Of a stretch of 55,823 nt of DNA, positions 7,826 to 17,454 are shown piece after piece. The notes below the pieces were generated by a model. That model was not told the DNA's origin. It did no database searches and was given only the letters and a program-made list of their open reading frames with translations. Position numbers and translations under genes: made by a program. This DNA is from Paenibacillus dokdonensis (GTDB lineage: Bacteria > Bacillota > Bacilli > Paenibacillales > Paenibacillaceae). The stretch is from contig NZ_STGQ01000002.1 in the NCBI RefSeq assembly GCF_004916975.1, forward strand, positions 826,255 through 882,077, given 5' to 3'. The stretch's first letter is position 1. Every line of letters starts with the position of its first letter.

Positions 7826-9544
7826 ATGAAAAGGAATATGGCAATGCTGCTTTCCGTCGTATTACTTGGTCTAAGTTTGACAGCATGTACTTCTTCCAAG
7901 GACTCATCGAATGATTTGAAAGCGTCTCCAAAACCGGATTCAAGTTCCACGACCCCGGCACTATCAGGAGATGACCTGGCCTTCTCCAAGTTTCCTAATC
8001 CGGTTGATGTTCACATCGGCATGGTGGTGGATCCGACAGACAAAACGCTGCCGGAAGGCGACAGCGTAAGCAACAACCAGTACACGCGTTACCTCAAGGA
8101 AAAGTATAACATCAACGTGATTGTGGATTGGACGGCAGCCACCGGCAATGATTTCAAGCAGAAGGTCAGCTTAACGATCGCGTCGGGCAAGCTGCCTGAC
8201 GGTATGGTCGTCGATGACCGCTCCTTCATGACCAAGGCGGCCAGTTCGGGACTGCTGTATGACATTACAGATTTGTTCCAGCAGTATCAATCCTCGCAGG
8301 TGAAGGACATTATGGCGAGCACCGACGGCCGCGCATTGGAAAACGCAAGCTACAAGGGCAAGATGGTTTCGCTCCCGAACATTACGGTGGATACCGATGG
8401 CGTACACGTTCTATGGGTCCGCAAGGATTGGCTCGACAAGCTGCAGCTGCCGGTGCCAAAGACGACGTCGGATATCGAAAAGACAGCAAAAGCATTTATG
8501 GATAACAAGCTTGGCGGGGACAAAACGATAGGTATCGCCGGCCCTTCCAAAAATTCTTTCCCTTATTCCACTTTCCTCCTATCCTCCAACAATATGGGTG
8601 GATTTGATCCGATTTTTGGCGCAATGGATGCTTATCCAGGCTACTGGCTCGACAATGGGGACGGATCGGTATCGTACGGAACGCTGACGGACAATACGAA
8701 AAATACGCTGGCTTTACTGGCGGATTGGTACAAAAAAGGCCTTATCGATCCCGAAGTGGGTACCCGTGACAACGTTGGGGATCCGATCAATGCCAATCAG
8801 GCGGGGATTTTCTTCGGCCCGTGGTGGAATGGTGGCTACGGCAACGGCGACTCCTTCAAGAATGACCCGACGGCGAACTGGCAGGCCTATCCGGTCTATT
8901 CCGACGATAATAAGTGGAATGCGCATATGAAGACGACGGGCAGTACCTATACCATTATTAGCAAAAATGCCAAGCCGGATGTCGTCAAGGCCATCCTCAT
9001 CATGAACAATGCCCTGGTGCGCGATGAAGCGACCTTTGATTTGTCGGTAGCTGTGGGCTGGTACCCGCTTCGCAACGTGATGGCCGCGGCCAATGAGACG
9101 GAATACGAATATGCCGAGCTTCTGAAAGTACTGAAGGGCGAGACCCAGCCCGAGGACTATAACAAGCCCAATAGCTTGTACAAGCTGATGTATGCCGATG
9201 CGAAAAAGGTGAAGGACGTCATTAAGGCTCCGTACGACGATTTGAATGTCAGCAACTTCAACACGGCTAACTTCGGCGACTTCCAGCGCCTCTATTCCAT
9301 CATGATCGGCGATCGTCCGTTCACAACGATTCCAATCGATAAGAAGGTGTATAGCGTAACCTACAACCAGACCCCGACGATGGAAACGAAATGGGCCAAC
9401 CTGAAGAAGATGGAGGATGAGACCGTTCTGAAAATCATCCTTGGCCAAGCGCCAATCGACTCCTTTGACAAATTCGTGAAGGATTGGAAGGCTCAAGGCG
9501 GAGACGAGATCACGAAAGAGGTCGCGGAGCTCTTAAAGAAGTAA
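7826..9544 (+). CDS. carbohydrate ABC importer substrate-binding lipoprotein
   Basis: 572 residues, a typical length for LplA/YtcQ-type large sugar-binding proteins. N-terminal signal with lipobox LTAC, lipidated at Cys21, then a Ser/Asp-rich tether. AAGGAGGG lies about five bases before ATG. Followed by two permeases of the LplB/LplC type, with a stable hairpin between. It captures an oligosaccharide outside the membrane; the substrate cannot be read from sequence. Its position after a YesM/YesN pair predicts induction by that pair. Confidence 0.93.
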   Translation: MKRNMAMLLSVVLLGLSLTACTSSKDSSNDLKASPKPDSSSTTPALSGDDLAFSKFPNPVDVHIGMVVDPTDKTLPEGDSVSNNQYTRYLKEKYNINVIVDWTAATGNDFKQKVSLTIASGKLPDGMVVDDRSFMTKAASSGLLYDITDLFQQYQSSQVKDIMASTDGRALENASYKGKMVSLPNITVDTDGVHVLWVRKDWLDKLQLPVPKTTSDIEKTAKAFMDNKLGGDKTIGIAGPSKNSFPYSTFLLSSNNMGGFDPIFGAMDAYPGYWLDNGDGSVSYGTLTDNTKNTLALLADWYKKGLIDPEVGTRDNVGDPINANQAGIFFGPWWNGGYGNGDSFKNDPTANWQAYPVYSDDNKWNAHMKTTGSTYTIISKNAKPDVVKAILIMNNALVRDEATFDLSVAVGWYPLRNVMAAANETEYEYAELLKVLKGETQPEDYNKPNSLYKLMYADAKKVKDVIKAPYDDLNVSNFNTANFGDFQRLYSIMIGDRPFTTIPIDKKVYSVTYNQTPTMETKWANLKKMEDETVLKIILGQAPIDSFDKFVKDWKAQGGDEITKEVAELLKK

Positions 9545-9552
9545 TGATGCAG

Positions 9553-9598
9553 AAGCTTGCGGAAGGCACTGGCGGTTTGAAGTGCCTTTAGCAAGCTT
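9553..9598 (+). promoter_or_regulatory. intercistronic hairpin after the binding-protein gene
   Basis: Nested inverted repeat: AAGCTTGC with GCAAGCTT (8 bp) and AAGGCACT with AGTGCCTT (8 bp), separated by GG/TA, loop about ten bases. There is no T run, so it is more likely a 3' stabiliser or partial attenuator that keeps binding protein in excess over the permeases, as known for sugar ABC operons. Confidence 0.75.
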
Positions 9599-9724
9599 TG
9601 CTATCCTGCTAGATAAATTGAACTAAAGAAAGGGAAGCACATCGCCTGTATTCCGGATGGAATTAAGGAGAATCGAGGTTAAACTTTAGTTCATTTTATA
9701 TAGAGAGACGGGAGGTTAGCCGTA

Positions 9725-10615
9725 ATGAGAAAATTGGGCCATCAGAAACACTATTATTTGATGCTGCTGCCGGGTATGGTCTGGCTTGTGATGTTCAGTA
9801 TTGTGCCTATGTTCGGCATTGCGATGGCATTTCAGAATTATAATCCGGGAGCTGGATTGTTCAAATCCGAGTGGGTCGGATTGGATAACTTCAAGTATAT
9901 GTTTCAGCTCAATGACAGCAAGACGGTGATTCTCAATACCTTTATCATCGCTGTTGGCAAAATCGTGTTCAATTTGCTCATTCCGCTCATTTTTGCCATT
10001 CTGCTGAATGAGCTTCGCAGCTTGCGTTACAAAAAGCTGGTTCAGACCGTCGTATATCTGCCGCACTTTCTGTCGTGGGTTATTATGTCAACGATTGTGA
10101 TCGGAATCTTCGGCTATTATGGCGTCGTCAACACGGTCATTGGCATGTTCGGCGTTGATCCCAAGCTTTTTATGGCGGATGCGGGGATATTCCGGCAGCT
10201 GCTCATCGGCACCGATGTGTGGAAGGAGTTTGGCTATAACGCGATTATCTACCTGGCGGCACTGACAGGCGTCAATCCCAATCTGTATGAGGCGGCCGCC
10301 ATTGATGGCGCCAACCGGTGGCAGTTGATCCGGCGCGTCACGCTGCCTGCGCTGACGACCACGGTTGTCCTGCTAGGCGTCTTGAGTTTAGGCAACGTAC
10401 TGAACGCCGGATTCGATCAAGTGTACAACCTGTATAATCCGCTTGTGTATTCAACCGGAGATATTTTGGATACATGGGTGTACCGGCTGGGCTTGCAAAA
10501 TCTTCAGTTCTCGCTGGCGACGGCGGCCGGTTTGTTCAAGTCGGTCATTAGCTTTGTGCTGATATTCATATCCTATCGTCTGGCATATCGCTATGCCGAT
10601 TACACGGTATTCTAA
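9725..10615 (+). CDS. sugar ABC importer permease, LplB-like
   Basis: 296 residues with about six membrane helices. The cytoplasmic EAA loop that docks the ATPase is visible as EAAAIDGANRWQLIRRVTLP (about 187-206). GGGAGG (about 9711-9716) precedes ATG. It pairs with the next permease to form the channel. No ATPase gene is present in the operon; related operons use a shared MsmX-type ATPase encoded elsewhere. Confidence 0.93.
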   Translation: MRKLGHQKHYYLMLLPGMVWLVMFSIVPMFGIAMAFQNYNPGAGLFKSEWVGLDNFKYMFQLNDSKTVILNTFIIAVGKIVFNLLIPLIFAILLNELRSLRYKKLVQTVVYLPHFLSWVIMSTIVIGIFGYYGVVNTVIGMFGVDPKLFMADAGIFRQLLIGTDVWKEFGYNAIIYLAALTGVNPNLYEAAAIDGANRWQLIRRVTLPALTTTVVLLGVLSLGNVLNAGFDQVYNLYNPLVYSTGDILDTWVYRLGLQNLQFSLATAAGLFKSVISFVLIFISYRLAYRYADYTVF

Positions 10616-10630
10616 AAGGAGGGCGCTGCA

Positions 10631-11518
10631 TTGGTCAGAAATAAAACGTTAGGCTCACGGACGTTTGAAATTGCCAATATCATCGTCCTCGGCCTCCTGC
10701 TCATTAGCTGCATATACCCGCTATGGTACACCTTCTGTGTATCCATCTCCGACAAATCCGCCGCTAATGCAGGCTTGGTTACCATTTTCCCCATCGGCTT
10801 CTCCTTGTCGCCGTATAAGGAAATTATCAACGATCGCCTGTTCTTTAATTCGTTCTGGATTTCTATCCAGCGGACCGTGCTCGGCACAGGGTTATCCTTG
10901 CTGATAACCGTGTTAATGGCTTATCCACTGGCAAGGCCTAAAAAAGATTTCAAAGCGCGCAATGCGTTCATGTGGATTCTTGTCTTCTGCATGCTGTTTA
11001 ACGGAGGACTGATCCCGTGGTATCTCACGATTCAAAACTATCATTTGCTCAATACGATCTGGGCGTTAGTGCTTGGCGGAGGCGTGCCGGTATTCGACGT
11101 GATCCTGATCATGAACTTCTTCCGCAATCTGCCGAAGGAACTGAATGAGGCAGCCGTCGTCGACGGTGCCGGTCCTTGGTCGATCTTGTTCCGGGTATAT
11201 ATCCCATGCTCCATCCCCGTTCTTGCTGCAGTCGCGCTATTTCTTAGCGTGTATCACTGGAACGAGTTCTTTAATGGCTTGGTGCTGATGAACACTTCCG
11301 ATAAATATCCGCTCCAGACCTATATCCAGCAGCTTGTCGTCAACATTCCGGTTGGCACTAATCTGACCCCCGAACAATACAAGAAGCTGTCGGAGCTGTC
11401 TAACCGGACGCTGAATGCGGCCAAGGTATTTATCGCCATGGTGCCGATGCTGGTCGTATATCCTTTTCTACAAAAGTACTTCGTATCCGGCATTATGCTG
11501 GGCGCGGTGAAAGAGTAG
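10631..11518 (+). CDS. sugar ABC importer permease, LplC-like
   Basis: 295 residues, start TTG 10631 after AAAAGGAGGG (about 10615-10624), 15 bases after the previous stop. Six predicted membrane helices and EAA loop NEAAVVDGAGPWSILFRVYI. Belongs to the CUT1 subgroup as second permease of the pair. Last gene of the importer operon; the sequence up to 11670 holds one imperfect inverted repeat (GCTCAC / GTGAGC). Confidence 0.93.
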   Translation: MVRNKTLGSRTFEIANIIVLGLLLISCIYPLWYTFCVSISDKSAANAGLVTIFPIGFSLSPYKEIINDRLFFNSFWISIQRTVLGTGLSLLITVLMAYPLARPKKDFKARNAFMWILVFCMLFNGGLIPWYLTIQNYHLLNTIWALVLGGGVPVFDVILIMNFFRNLPKELNEAAVVDGAGPWSILFRVYIPCSIPVLAAVALFLSVYHWNEFFNGLVLMNTSDKYPLQTYIQQLVVNIPVGTNLTPEQYKKLSELSNRTLNAAKVFIAMVPMLVVYPFLQKYFVSGIMLGAVKE

Positions 11519-11671
11519 GGCTTGGTTAAGCATCACAAGGCGAATCGAGGTTTTAAACAGCCAGTGCTCACCCCCACGATGTACTTAAAAGGAATTAAAC
11601 CGTGAGCATCTTTTCGATGGTCCACGCGTTTGATTCTTTTTTTATTAAGAACTTGCGGAACAAACCAAAAA

Positions 11672-11706
11672 AAATAGACCCCCATCGTAAGGTGCGGGGT
11701 CTATTT
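11672..11706. terminator. bidirectional terminator between convergent genes
   Basis: AAATAGACCCC and GGGGTCTATTT form an 11-base-pair stem with an A run on its left. It ends the minus-strand Sensor-domain gene and probably also the importer operon. Confidence 0.85.
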
Positions 11707-11722
11707 ACTGACGGTCAGTAAG

Positions 11723-12514
11723 TTAAGGCTCTCTATAGGCTGGCTGCATCATCCCTTGATTGGGCTGATCCTCTTGGTACTCATCATATGGCGATTGAAC
11801 CGACGAATACATTTGTGCTTCCGCGGACACTGACGGCTGTTGATAGGGCTCATCCACATACAGGATTCTGCGCTGAATTTGCATGAGCCCATTCACGACG
11901 TGAAGCGCGATCCAAGAGATGACAAGGCCAACGCCTACATACAGCAGATATTGCTGATTATAGGTCCAATCGATATGGAAATAACTAAACAAGTTATTCT
12001 CTAAAATATCAATCTGCATTTCATTCATCAAAATGATGTGTACGACAGGGAGCGCAATAAATCCTAGTCCTAGCGAAATCACCGTTACCATAATAACAAA
12101 GAAGACAATGCCTGTTACAAATCTCAGTACGACGAGCAGCAGATTCCGAATGAATAGCGCACCGTCAAAACCTCTCACCATTCGCACCAACCAGTTCCGT
12201 CCAGCTTCAGGCTGTGGATGGTAGGTATTCGAAGCAGCCGGATGCGGTAAACCCAAAATATGTCTAATCATGCCTTGTTCAAAATTGACAATCCCATTCA
12301 GCAGCCTAGCTACTCCAAAAAACAGCGGTATTCCGATAAATATCGGAGTTAAACCGATGGATAGCGCAAGTCCCGTTGTCGCTATTGTAAAATAGATAAT
12401 CCCTAATGGGAGGGATAGCAATAAATAGAGAATCGTTGCATAGGTTTTCGGATTAAAAAACACCCAATTCACCTTGCCGTTTGGCGCCTTTGCCGGCGCT
12501 TCTTTTGCCTTCAC
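11723..12514 (-). CDS. Sensor-domain membrane protein
   Basis: About 263 residues. The frame starts at ATG 12538, but GTG 12514 is preceded by AAAGGAG at nine bases and is the better start. Four hydrophobic segments in two pairs (ILYLLLSLPLGIIYF, FIGIPLFFGVARLL, VVLRFVTGIVFFVIMVTVI, LLYVGVGLVISWI) surround a linker with a GLPHP motif. This is the layout of the putative Sensor domain family (PF13796) often joined to kinases or found next to them; here it stands alone with a Pro/Gln-rich tail. Function unknown. Confidence 0.75.
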   Translation of the reverse strand: MKAKEAPAKAPNGKVNWVFFNPKTYATILYLLLSLPLGIIYFTIATTGLALSIGLTPIFIGIPLFFGVARLLNGIVNFEQGMIRHILGLPHPAASNTYHPQPEAGRNWLVRMVRGFDGALFIRNLLLVVLRFVTGIVFFVIMVTVISLGLGFIALPVVHIILMNEMQIDILENNLFSYFHIDWTYNQQYLLYVGVGLVISWIALHVVNGLMQIQRRILYVDEPYQQPSVSAEAQMYSSVQSPYDEYQEDQPNQGMMQPAYREP

Positions 12515-12768
12515 ATTCAAACACTCCTTTGGCTTCATACGTCACGCTCTGAGTTATAAATCCATTATATCCGCCTTATTTGCCTGGCATAACCGTCTTA
12601 GGGAGTGTCTGAACCTAGACTTTAGACTAGGTCTTTCCTGTTTAGATGAACTTATTGAAGCAAAGATGCTAATTTTCCGCGATCCTTTCTCTATCTTTTT
12701 GGAGGTATGTAATTGTTTCGATAGAGTTTACGGGAAATGTTAAGGGGGTCGATGAAAGGTACATCTCC

Positions 12769-13917
12769 TTGGAACATTATTTCGTAGATGGTACCAAGAT
12801 TGAGGCCAATGCCAATCGTTACACCTTCGTCTGGGGTAAAGCGGTCAGCAAACACAAGACCAAACTGCAAGAGAAGGTACATGCACTTTTCTCCACCATC
12901 GAAGCCGCAGAGCATCAGGAAGAGTGCGAGCATCACGGCAAAGACCTGACCGAACTCGGTGAGGCTTCCGAGTTGGATAGCAGCAAGCTCGAACAAGTCA
13001 CGCAGCAACTGGAAGCTCAGCTGCTGAAACATCCCAAGGATACCCCCTTAAAGAAAGCCGTTCGGAAGCTTCGGAAGGACTTGCTTCCAAGACTTGTGAA
13101 GTACGAACATTACCAAAAGTTGCTTGGAAATCGAAACAGCTTCAGCAAAACCGACACGGACGCCACCTTCATGCGGATGAAAGAAGACCACATGCGAAAT
13201 GGACAGTTAAAACCGGGATACAATGTGCAGATTGGCACGGAAAATCAGTTCATTTTAGCCTACAGTGTCCACCAAGGACCCACGGATACCCGTTGTTTAG
13301 AGCCGCATCTGGAAATAGCACGGCGGATCTTGGGGCAACATCCACAGACAATCATTGCAGATGCAGGCTATGGAAGTGAAGAGAACTATGCCTATCTGGA
13401 AAAGGAAGAGATCACAGCAGTCGTTAAATACGGCAGTTACCATAAAGAAAAGAGCAAAGCGTGGAAAGCAGATGTGAGTAAAATCGAGAATTGGACGTAC
13501 AACGCAGCCGAGGATACCTGGACGTGCCCCGCCGCGCAAACACTGCATTTCCACAGAGAAAGTAAGGAAACACTAGAAAGTGGATATGAGATTCGAAGGC
13601 GTCATTACCGAAGTCAAAGCTGTGAAGGCTGCCCGCTGAAAGATCGGTGCACAGTAGCGGTAAGTCTGGAAAGGCTGCGATACCAAAGTCAAGCCCGGGA
13701 ACGCCTCCGAAGTGAGGAAGGCTATGCCCTGGCCGTACGGCGAATGATGGAGCCGGAGAGTGTGTTTGGCCAACTGAAAAACAACCGGGGCTTCCGGCGG
13801 TTTCTGCTTCGCGGCATGAAGAAAGTGACGCTGGAGGTCGGATGGCTTTCGCTTGCCCATAATATGCTGAAGCAAGCCGGAGTAGAGCAAAAGCGCAAAG
13901 GAGCGATTCTCCAATAA
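12769..13917 (+). pseudogene. 5'-truncated IS1182-family transposase
   Basis: The 382 readable residues begin inside the conserved FVDGTKIEANANRYTFVW block, and the only start is a TTG without ribosome site. All three catalytic blocks seem present: Asp of VDGTK, Asp of IIADAGYGSEEN, and Glu of PESVFGQLKNNRGFRRF. A cysteine cluster (CEGCPLKDRC) lies before the last. Family members are around 450-550 residues, so about 100-150 N-terminal residues including the DNA-binding part are missing. Upstream the frame stays open to about 12700 without similarity. Unlikely to be active. Confidence 0.85.
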
Positions 13918-13938
13918 CGGGAGAATCGCTCCTTTTTT
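13901..13938 (+). terminator. terminator at the transposase 3' end
   Basis: GGAGCGATTCTCC and GGGAGAATCGCTCC form a 13-base-pair stem followed by six T. The stop codon lies in the loop. Confidence 0.9.
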
Positions 13939-14268
13939 GGATCCCAAAATAAAACGGAGCTGTCTCTGTCGTGGGAAATCCACTTATGAGACAGCCCCAT
14001 TTTCATTCATTGTATTAAAGATTTTCTTTATAGAATGAGGAAACGCTCCTAAGCTGTAAATTTACGTCGGTAGGCAGCCGACGACAGCTTGTTGACTAGA
14101 GGCTTTTTTCAATGTCCGTTATATGGCGTCTTCATCAAAGCGGTTAGTTTTAAACTTAAACTGAGTCATTTGACATTGAATTTTATAAAAAAGATCCCGA
14201 TTATAGAGGTCCTTTCACAACGTATTCACACGCATGTCTTTGAATGCTGCCAACAGTTTATTGTATGC

Positions 14269-17076
14269 TTACTTCACAATTTTACTAGCAATGAATCCAA
14301 GGTCTAGGATATCAATTTTGCCGTTCCCATCCATATCCATTTGCTTGATTCGGTCCCAATCCGCACTAGTCGAATTTTTACCGTAGTTTGCCGCTACAAG
14401 CGCAAGATCCCCGATACTCACCTTACCGTCATTGTTAACATCGCCAGGGATAACCGGTGGCACGTTCTCTGGCGTAATCTGGATTTTGATCGAAGAAGGA
14501 GTCCCCTTCGTTTCTGCCCCTGTATCATCACCCATAGTCATGTCCGTCACTGATAAGGCTGTCTCTACTGACTGCTGAACGGTCTTTGCTTTAAAGACCA
14601 GATTTAGCAGATCCACATCAGAAGGGAGGGCATTTGCCGCTCCTGTGCTCGCCATGATAAATCGCAGCTTGCCTGGCGCATTGTTCAAGGTCTCTACAAG
14701 GCTGACTTCCTCCTTCTCTGACTCAACAGACATAAACTCGACAAGGTTGGAGTCATAGTCCATGCGAGTGTCGAGCGCATACACGCTTGGTCTCACATCG
14801 CGCATTCCTAATTTAACGTTAAAATCCTTGCCCGACTGCACGCTGTCAACAGCGGATAGCGTTGTTGCTGTCTCCGCAGATGCAGAGGATGAAGAAGACT
14901 GAACTTGACCTAATGCATACCAGCCTGTGCTCGTCATTATGTCTTTAACCGCAAGTTTAATGGCTGGCGTATTCTTTTTCGTGCTATCTACAATCGCTAC
15001 AGCCAAATCATACGTTCCATCTGGAATGCTACTGAATTTAAAATCCCCGGTGTAGCTATACGTTTGACCTTTGATCCAATCGGCTGGTTCTGCTTTATCG
15101 ATACTCATCGTCACCGGTTGCTTCGTTTTCGGATCAAGCAGTGCAAAGGCAACCTTGTATTTATGATCCCAGTTTGCCAGATCGTTAGGTAGTTTACCTA
15201 CTCCGGTGTTCTTCCATGAATGATAAATCTTATAGGATGTATCAGGCTTCATCGTGGTCGGGTAGACGGCCTCATTCAGAACAAAGCGATAACCGCCTTG
15301 CAGTGCAAACTTCTCGACCAACGCCGGATGGTTAACTGAAAATTCAATGACATCCTCCGGATGCCTTAGATCCAATGTATTGGCATGTGTATACAACGCA
15401 TCATTAACAACTCTGGTTAACATATCGCCAATCGGCTTATTCTGACCATCGCATGAAGTGGCTCTGGATACGAAATTTTGATAGCAATTTTCTGCAAAGA
15501 CCGGAACTTCCGGCCAACGAGCAACGATTCGGTCTTTTTGTGTTTGATCGAAATATACCGGACTGCCGTAACTATCTCTTCGAAGTATAAAACCTTTCTC
15601 TTTGTAAGCCCAATCTTGCAACGCCCAATCAAAACTGCTCGCGTCTTGTTGACCAATCAATACGTGTTTGAAATTGTCTGCGTATAAATTGACGATCCAC
15701 TTAAAGGTGTCGTCTTTCTCCGCTTTCGTCATACTGTGACTAAATGTGTACATCTCCCCCCAATACCCCATACCGCCGCCATCAACAAAATCTACGATAC
15801 TTGGATCATCGTATTCCTTGGCAAATGCCCGAACAAACTTCTCGAATTTCTCTCTGAATTTTGCATCGGTGACAACGGGGGATTTGAAGTTAGGATTGGA
15901 GGCGGTAGGGACCCCTTTTGCACCAGCATCAAATACAAACTGCGGTGTCGCTTGCATATGTACGTCTTGGCTGTCAACGACAACGCGGAAAGCGAGCTTT
16001 ATATGTCGATCGAGAGCCATTTTCACATAGGCTTTATAATTCTCGTCTTCATTCCAAGCATAATGTCCTTCTGTGGGTTCCATCCGGGACCAAGGGACAC
16101 GAATATAAAGCATATTGGCAGCATCTATATAAGGATCAACCGTATCCCAATATGTCTGGGCATTCATATTACCCATCGTATTTCCGCCACCGCCAAATTC
16201 CTCAACATACATTACCCAACCCATCGCAGGATTTTTGATGATGCTTGTTGTATCTTCTTTAGGTAACGTCGTTATATAATTTTCAGGGGGCTTGCCCGGT
16301 ACAAGAACTTGAAGAGCTGAGGTGTTCGCTTTAGTCTGATCTGTTAGTTTGCTGACTTCAAGCACAACGGTTACCTTCTCATCGCTCGGTAAAGGAGCTA
16401 TCGTACCATCTAACGCAATGACGTCTTCCCGATCAGATGAATAAATTTGAACGATAAATCCAGCAGGGACATTTGGAAGATCGAGCACTAATTGACCTCT
16501 GCCGGGCTGCTTGATGCTTGTGATGGATCCGGCTACACTGCTCGAAGAATAATCGAGTTTCCCCCATACCTGTAACTCCATAATGACATACCCACTCCAT
16601 GTTTGAGCCGCAGATTTCACTTTAATACGAAGCTTACTCGTGGATATCTCCGGGAAAACAATATCCAAGGTTTCAGCCGCCTGTTCGTTTTTTGTCCAAT
16701 TAAGGACGATATCTGTTTTGGCAACCTGCCAAGACTGACCGTCAAAATACTCGAGGTCCATCGTTTTAATACCTTGCTTCGGACCAAAATTAGCGGACAA
16801 CGAGATTTTGCTCGTGGTCACCCTATTGGTGCCCCAATCGAGCGTTACATACGCAGGCATCGTAAAATTGCTGCTTACCCATCCTATTTGCATGCTATCG
16901 TCATTGATGCTGCCGATCGTATTCTGGCTTGTACCAGCCGTTGTGCTTGCAATCGCTTTCAAAGCTACGTTCGTCTGCTCCACCGTCGAATCAGCCGACG
17001 CCTTTGGTACAGCATTTCCCATATAGGTTAGCAGCATGACACAGATAAGGAATAAAGAAAATACGTTTTTCTTCAC
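14269..17076 (-). CDS. secreted glycan-active-like protein with cohesin-like and dockerin modules
   Basis: 935 residues, GTG start at 17076 with AAAGGAGATG upstream. Signal peptide 1-28 (KASA/DS). A discoidin-like carbohydrate-binding module (about 35-172) is followed by a beta-sandwich linker. A large domain (about 266-720) comes next, whose NPAMGWVMYVEEFGGGG and RVPWSRMEPTEGHYAW blocks resemble DUF4874/DUF4832 proteins, a barrel related to GH42-like glycosidases. A cohesin-like domain (about 738-865) precedes a type I dockerin (about 875-935) with two calcium loops, DVNNDGKVSIGD and DMDGNGKIDILD. Having both binding partners on one chain is unusual. The catalytic assignment is an inference from fold resemblance. 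Confidence 0.85.
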   Translation of the reverse strand: MKKNVFSLFLICVMLLTYMGNAVPKASADSTVEQTNVALKAIASTTAGTSQNTIGSINDDSMQIGWVSSNFTMPAYVTLDWGTNRVTTSKISLSANFGPKQGIKTMDLEYFDGQSWQVAKTDIVLNWTKNEQAAETLDIVFPEISTSKLRIKVKSAAQTWSGYVIMELQVWGKLDYSSSSVAGSITSIKQPGRGQLVLDLPNVPAGFIVQIYSSDREDVIALDGTIAPLPSDEKVTVVLEVSKLTDQTKANTSALQVLVPGKPPENYITTLPKEDTTSIIKNPAMGWVMYVEEFGGGGNTMGNMNAQTYWDTVDPYIDAANMLYIRVPWSRMEPTEGHYAWNEDENYKAYVKMALDRHIKLAFRVVVDSQDVHMQATPQFVFDAGAKGVPTASNPNFKSPVVTDAKFREKFEKFVRAFAKEYDDPSIVDFVDGGGMGYWGEMYTFSHSMTKAEKDDTFKWIVNLYADNFKHVLIGQQDASSFDWALQDWAYKEKGFILRRDSYGSPVYFDQTQKDRIVARWPEVPVFAENCYQNFVSRATSCDGQNKPIGDMLTRVVNDALYTHANTLDLRHPEDVIEFSVNHPALVEKFALQGGYRFVLNEAVYPTTMKPDTSYKIYHSWKNTGVGKLPNDLANWDHKYKVAFALLDPKTKQPVTMSIDKAEPADWIKGQTYSYTGDFKFSSIPDGTYDLAVAIVDSTKKNTPAIKLAVKDIMTSTGWYALGQVQSSSSSASAETATTLSAVDSVQSGKDFNVKLGMRDVRPSVYALDTRMDYDSNLVEFMSVESEKEEVSLVETLNNAPGKLRFIMASTGAANALPSDVDLLNLVFKAKTVQQSVETALSVTDMTMGDDTGAETKGTPSSIKIQITPENVPPVIPGDVNNDGKVSIGDLALVAANYGKNSTSADWDRIKQMDMDGNGKIDILDLGFIASKIVK

Positions 17077-17451
17077 TACTACATCTCCTTTATTTTGGCT
17101 TTGTATGTCAAGACGTCTGTTACCAAGACCGGTTGAACCCGTGATCCTCCTCCTTTGCTTTAAGAATCTTTTTGTATTGCAATTTTATTATATGTGAGGA
17201 CTGTAATTTTACAAATATGTACAATTCTTAGTTGGCGTATATAATAATTGATGAAAGTGCTCTCATCACATTTCTAACGAAGTTTAGGTTATAGGAATCA
17301 TAGTTTTGTCTACATAGCGTATCAGATTCAAGTATCAATTCTACTGTCAAAGCTCAAGAAGCAACAGAATATAAAAGTCTTGAGTAATTTCATACGTAGT
17401 TTTTTCTTGTTGGAAATAGTCTTACACACTTAGAGCGCCATGAAATAGCCT
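17077..17451. other. AT-rich intergenic region with minus-strand promoter
   Basis: No gene is seen here. A minus-strand promoter candidate lies at 17187-17214: TTGTAA, 16-base spacer, TATAAT. It would start the cohesin/dockerin gene with a leader of about 105 bases. The rest is featureless AT-rich sequence, sharply lower in GC than the oxidoreductase remnant to its right. Confidence 0.6.
17187..17214 (-). promoter_or_regulatory. sigma-A promoter of the cohesin/dockerin gene
   Basis: On the minus strand TTGTAA (17209-17214) and TATAAT (17187-17192) are separated by 16 bases, about 110 bases upstream of the GTG at 17076. Confidence 0.6.
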
Positions 17452-17454
17452 AGT

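Larger units (their letters stand above)
12601..13998 (+). mobile_element. IS1182-family element, degenerate left side
   Basis: The right end is clear: 13983-13998 read on the minus strand gives GGGGCTGTCTCATAAG, a typical IS1182-family terminal repeat. The left end may be GGGAGTGTCTGAAC at 12601, which matches it imperfectly. The span of about 1.4 kb is shorter than intact family members because the 5' part of the transposase is gone. No clear target-site duplication is seen. Confidence 0.6.

Noticed and set aside
14051..14090. Inverted repeat AAGCTGT...CGTCGG/CCGACG...ACAGCTT near the IS end
   Set aside because: Forms a hairpin but has no T run on the needed side and no link to the IS terminal repeat; read on the minus strand it also fits the last codons of an unknown gene fragment. 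Not enough to call.
15736..16266. 176-codon plus-strand ORF inside the cohesin/dockerin gene
   Set aside because: Antisense shadow of a well-supported 935-residue coding frame; no ribosome site or family resemblance.
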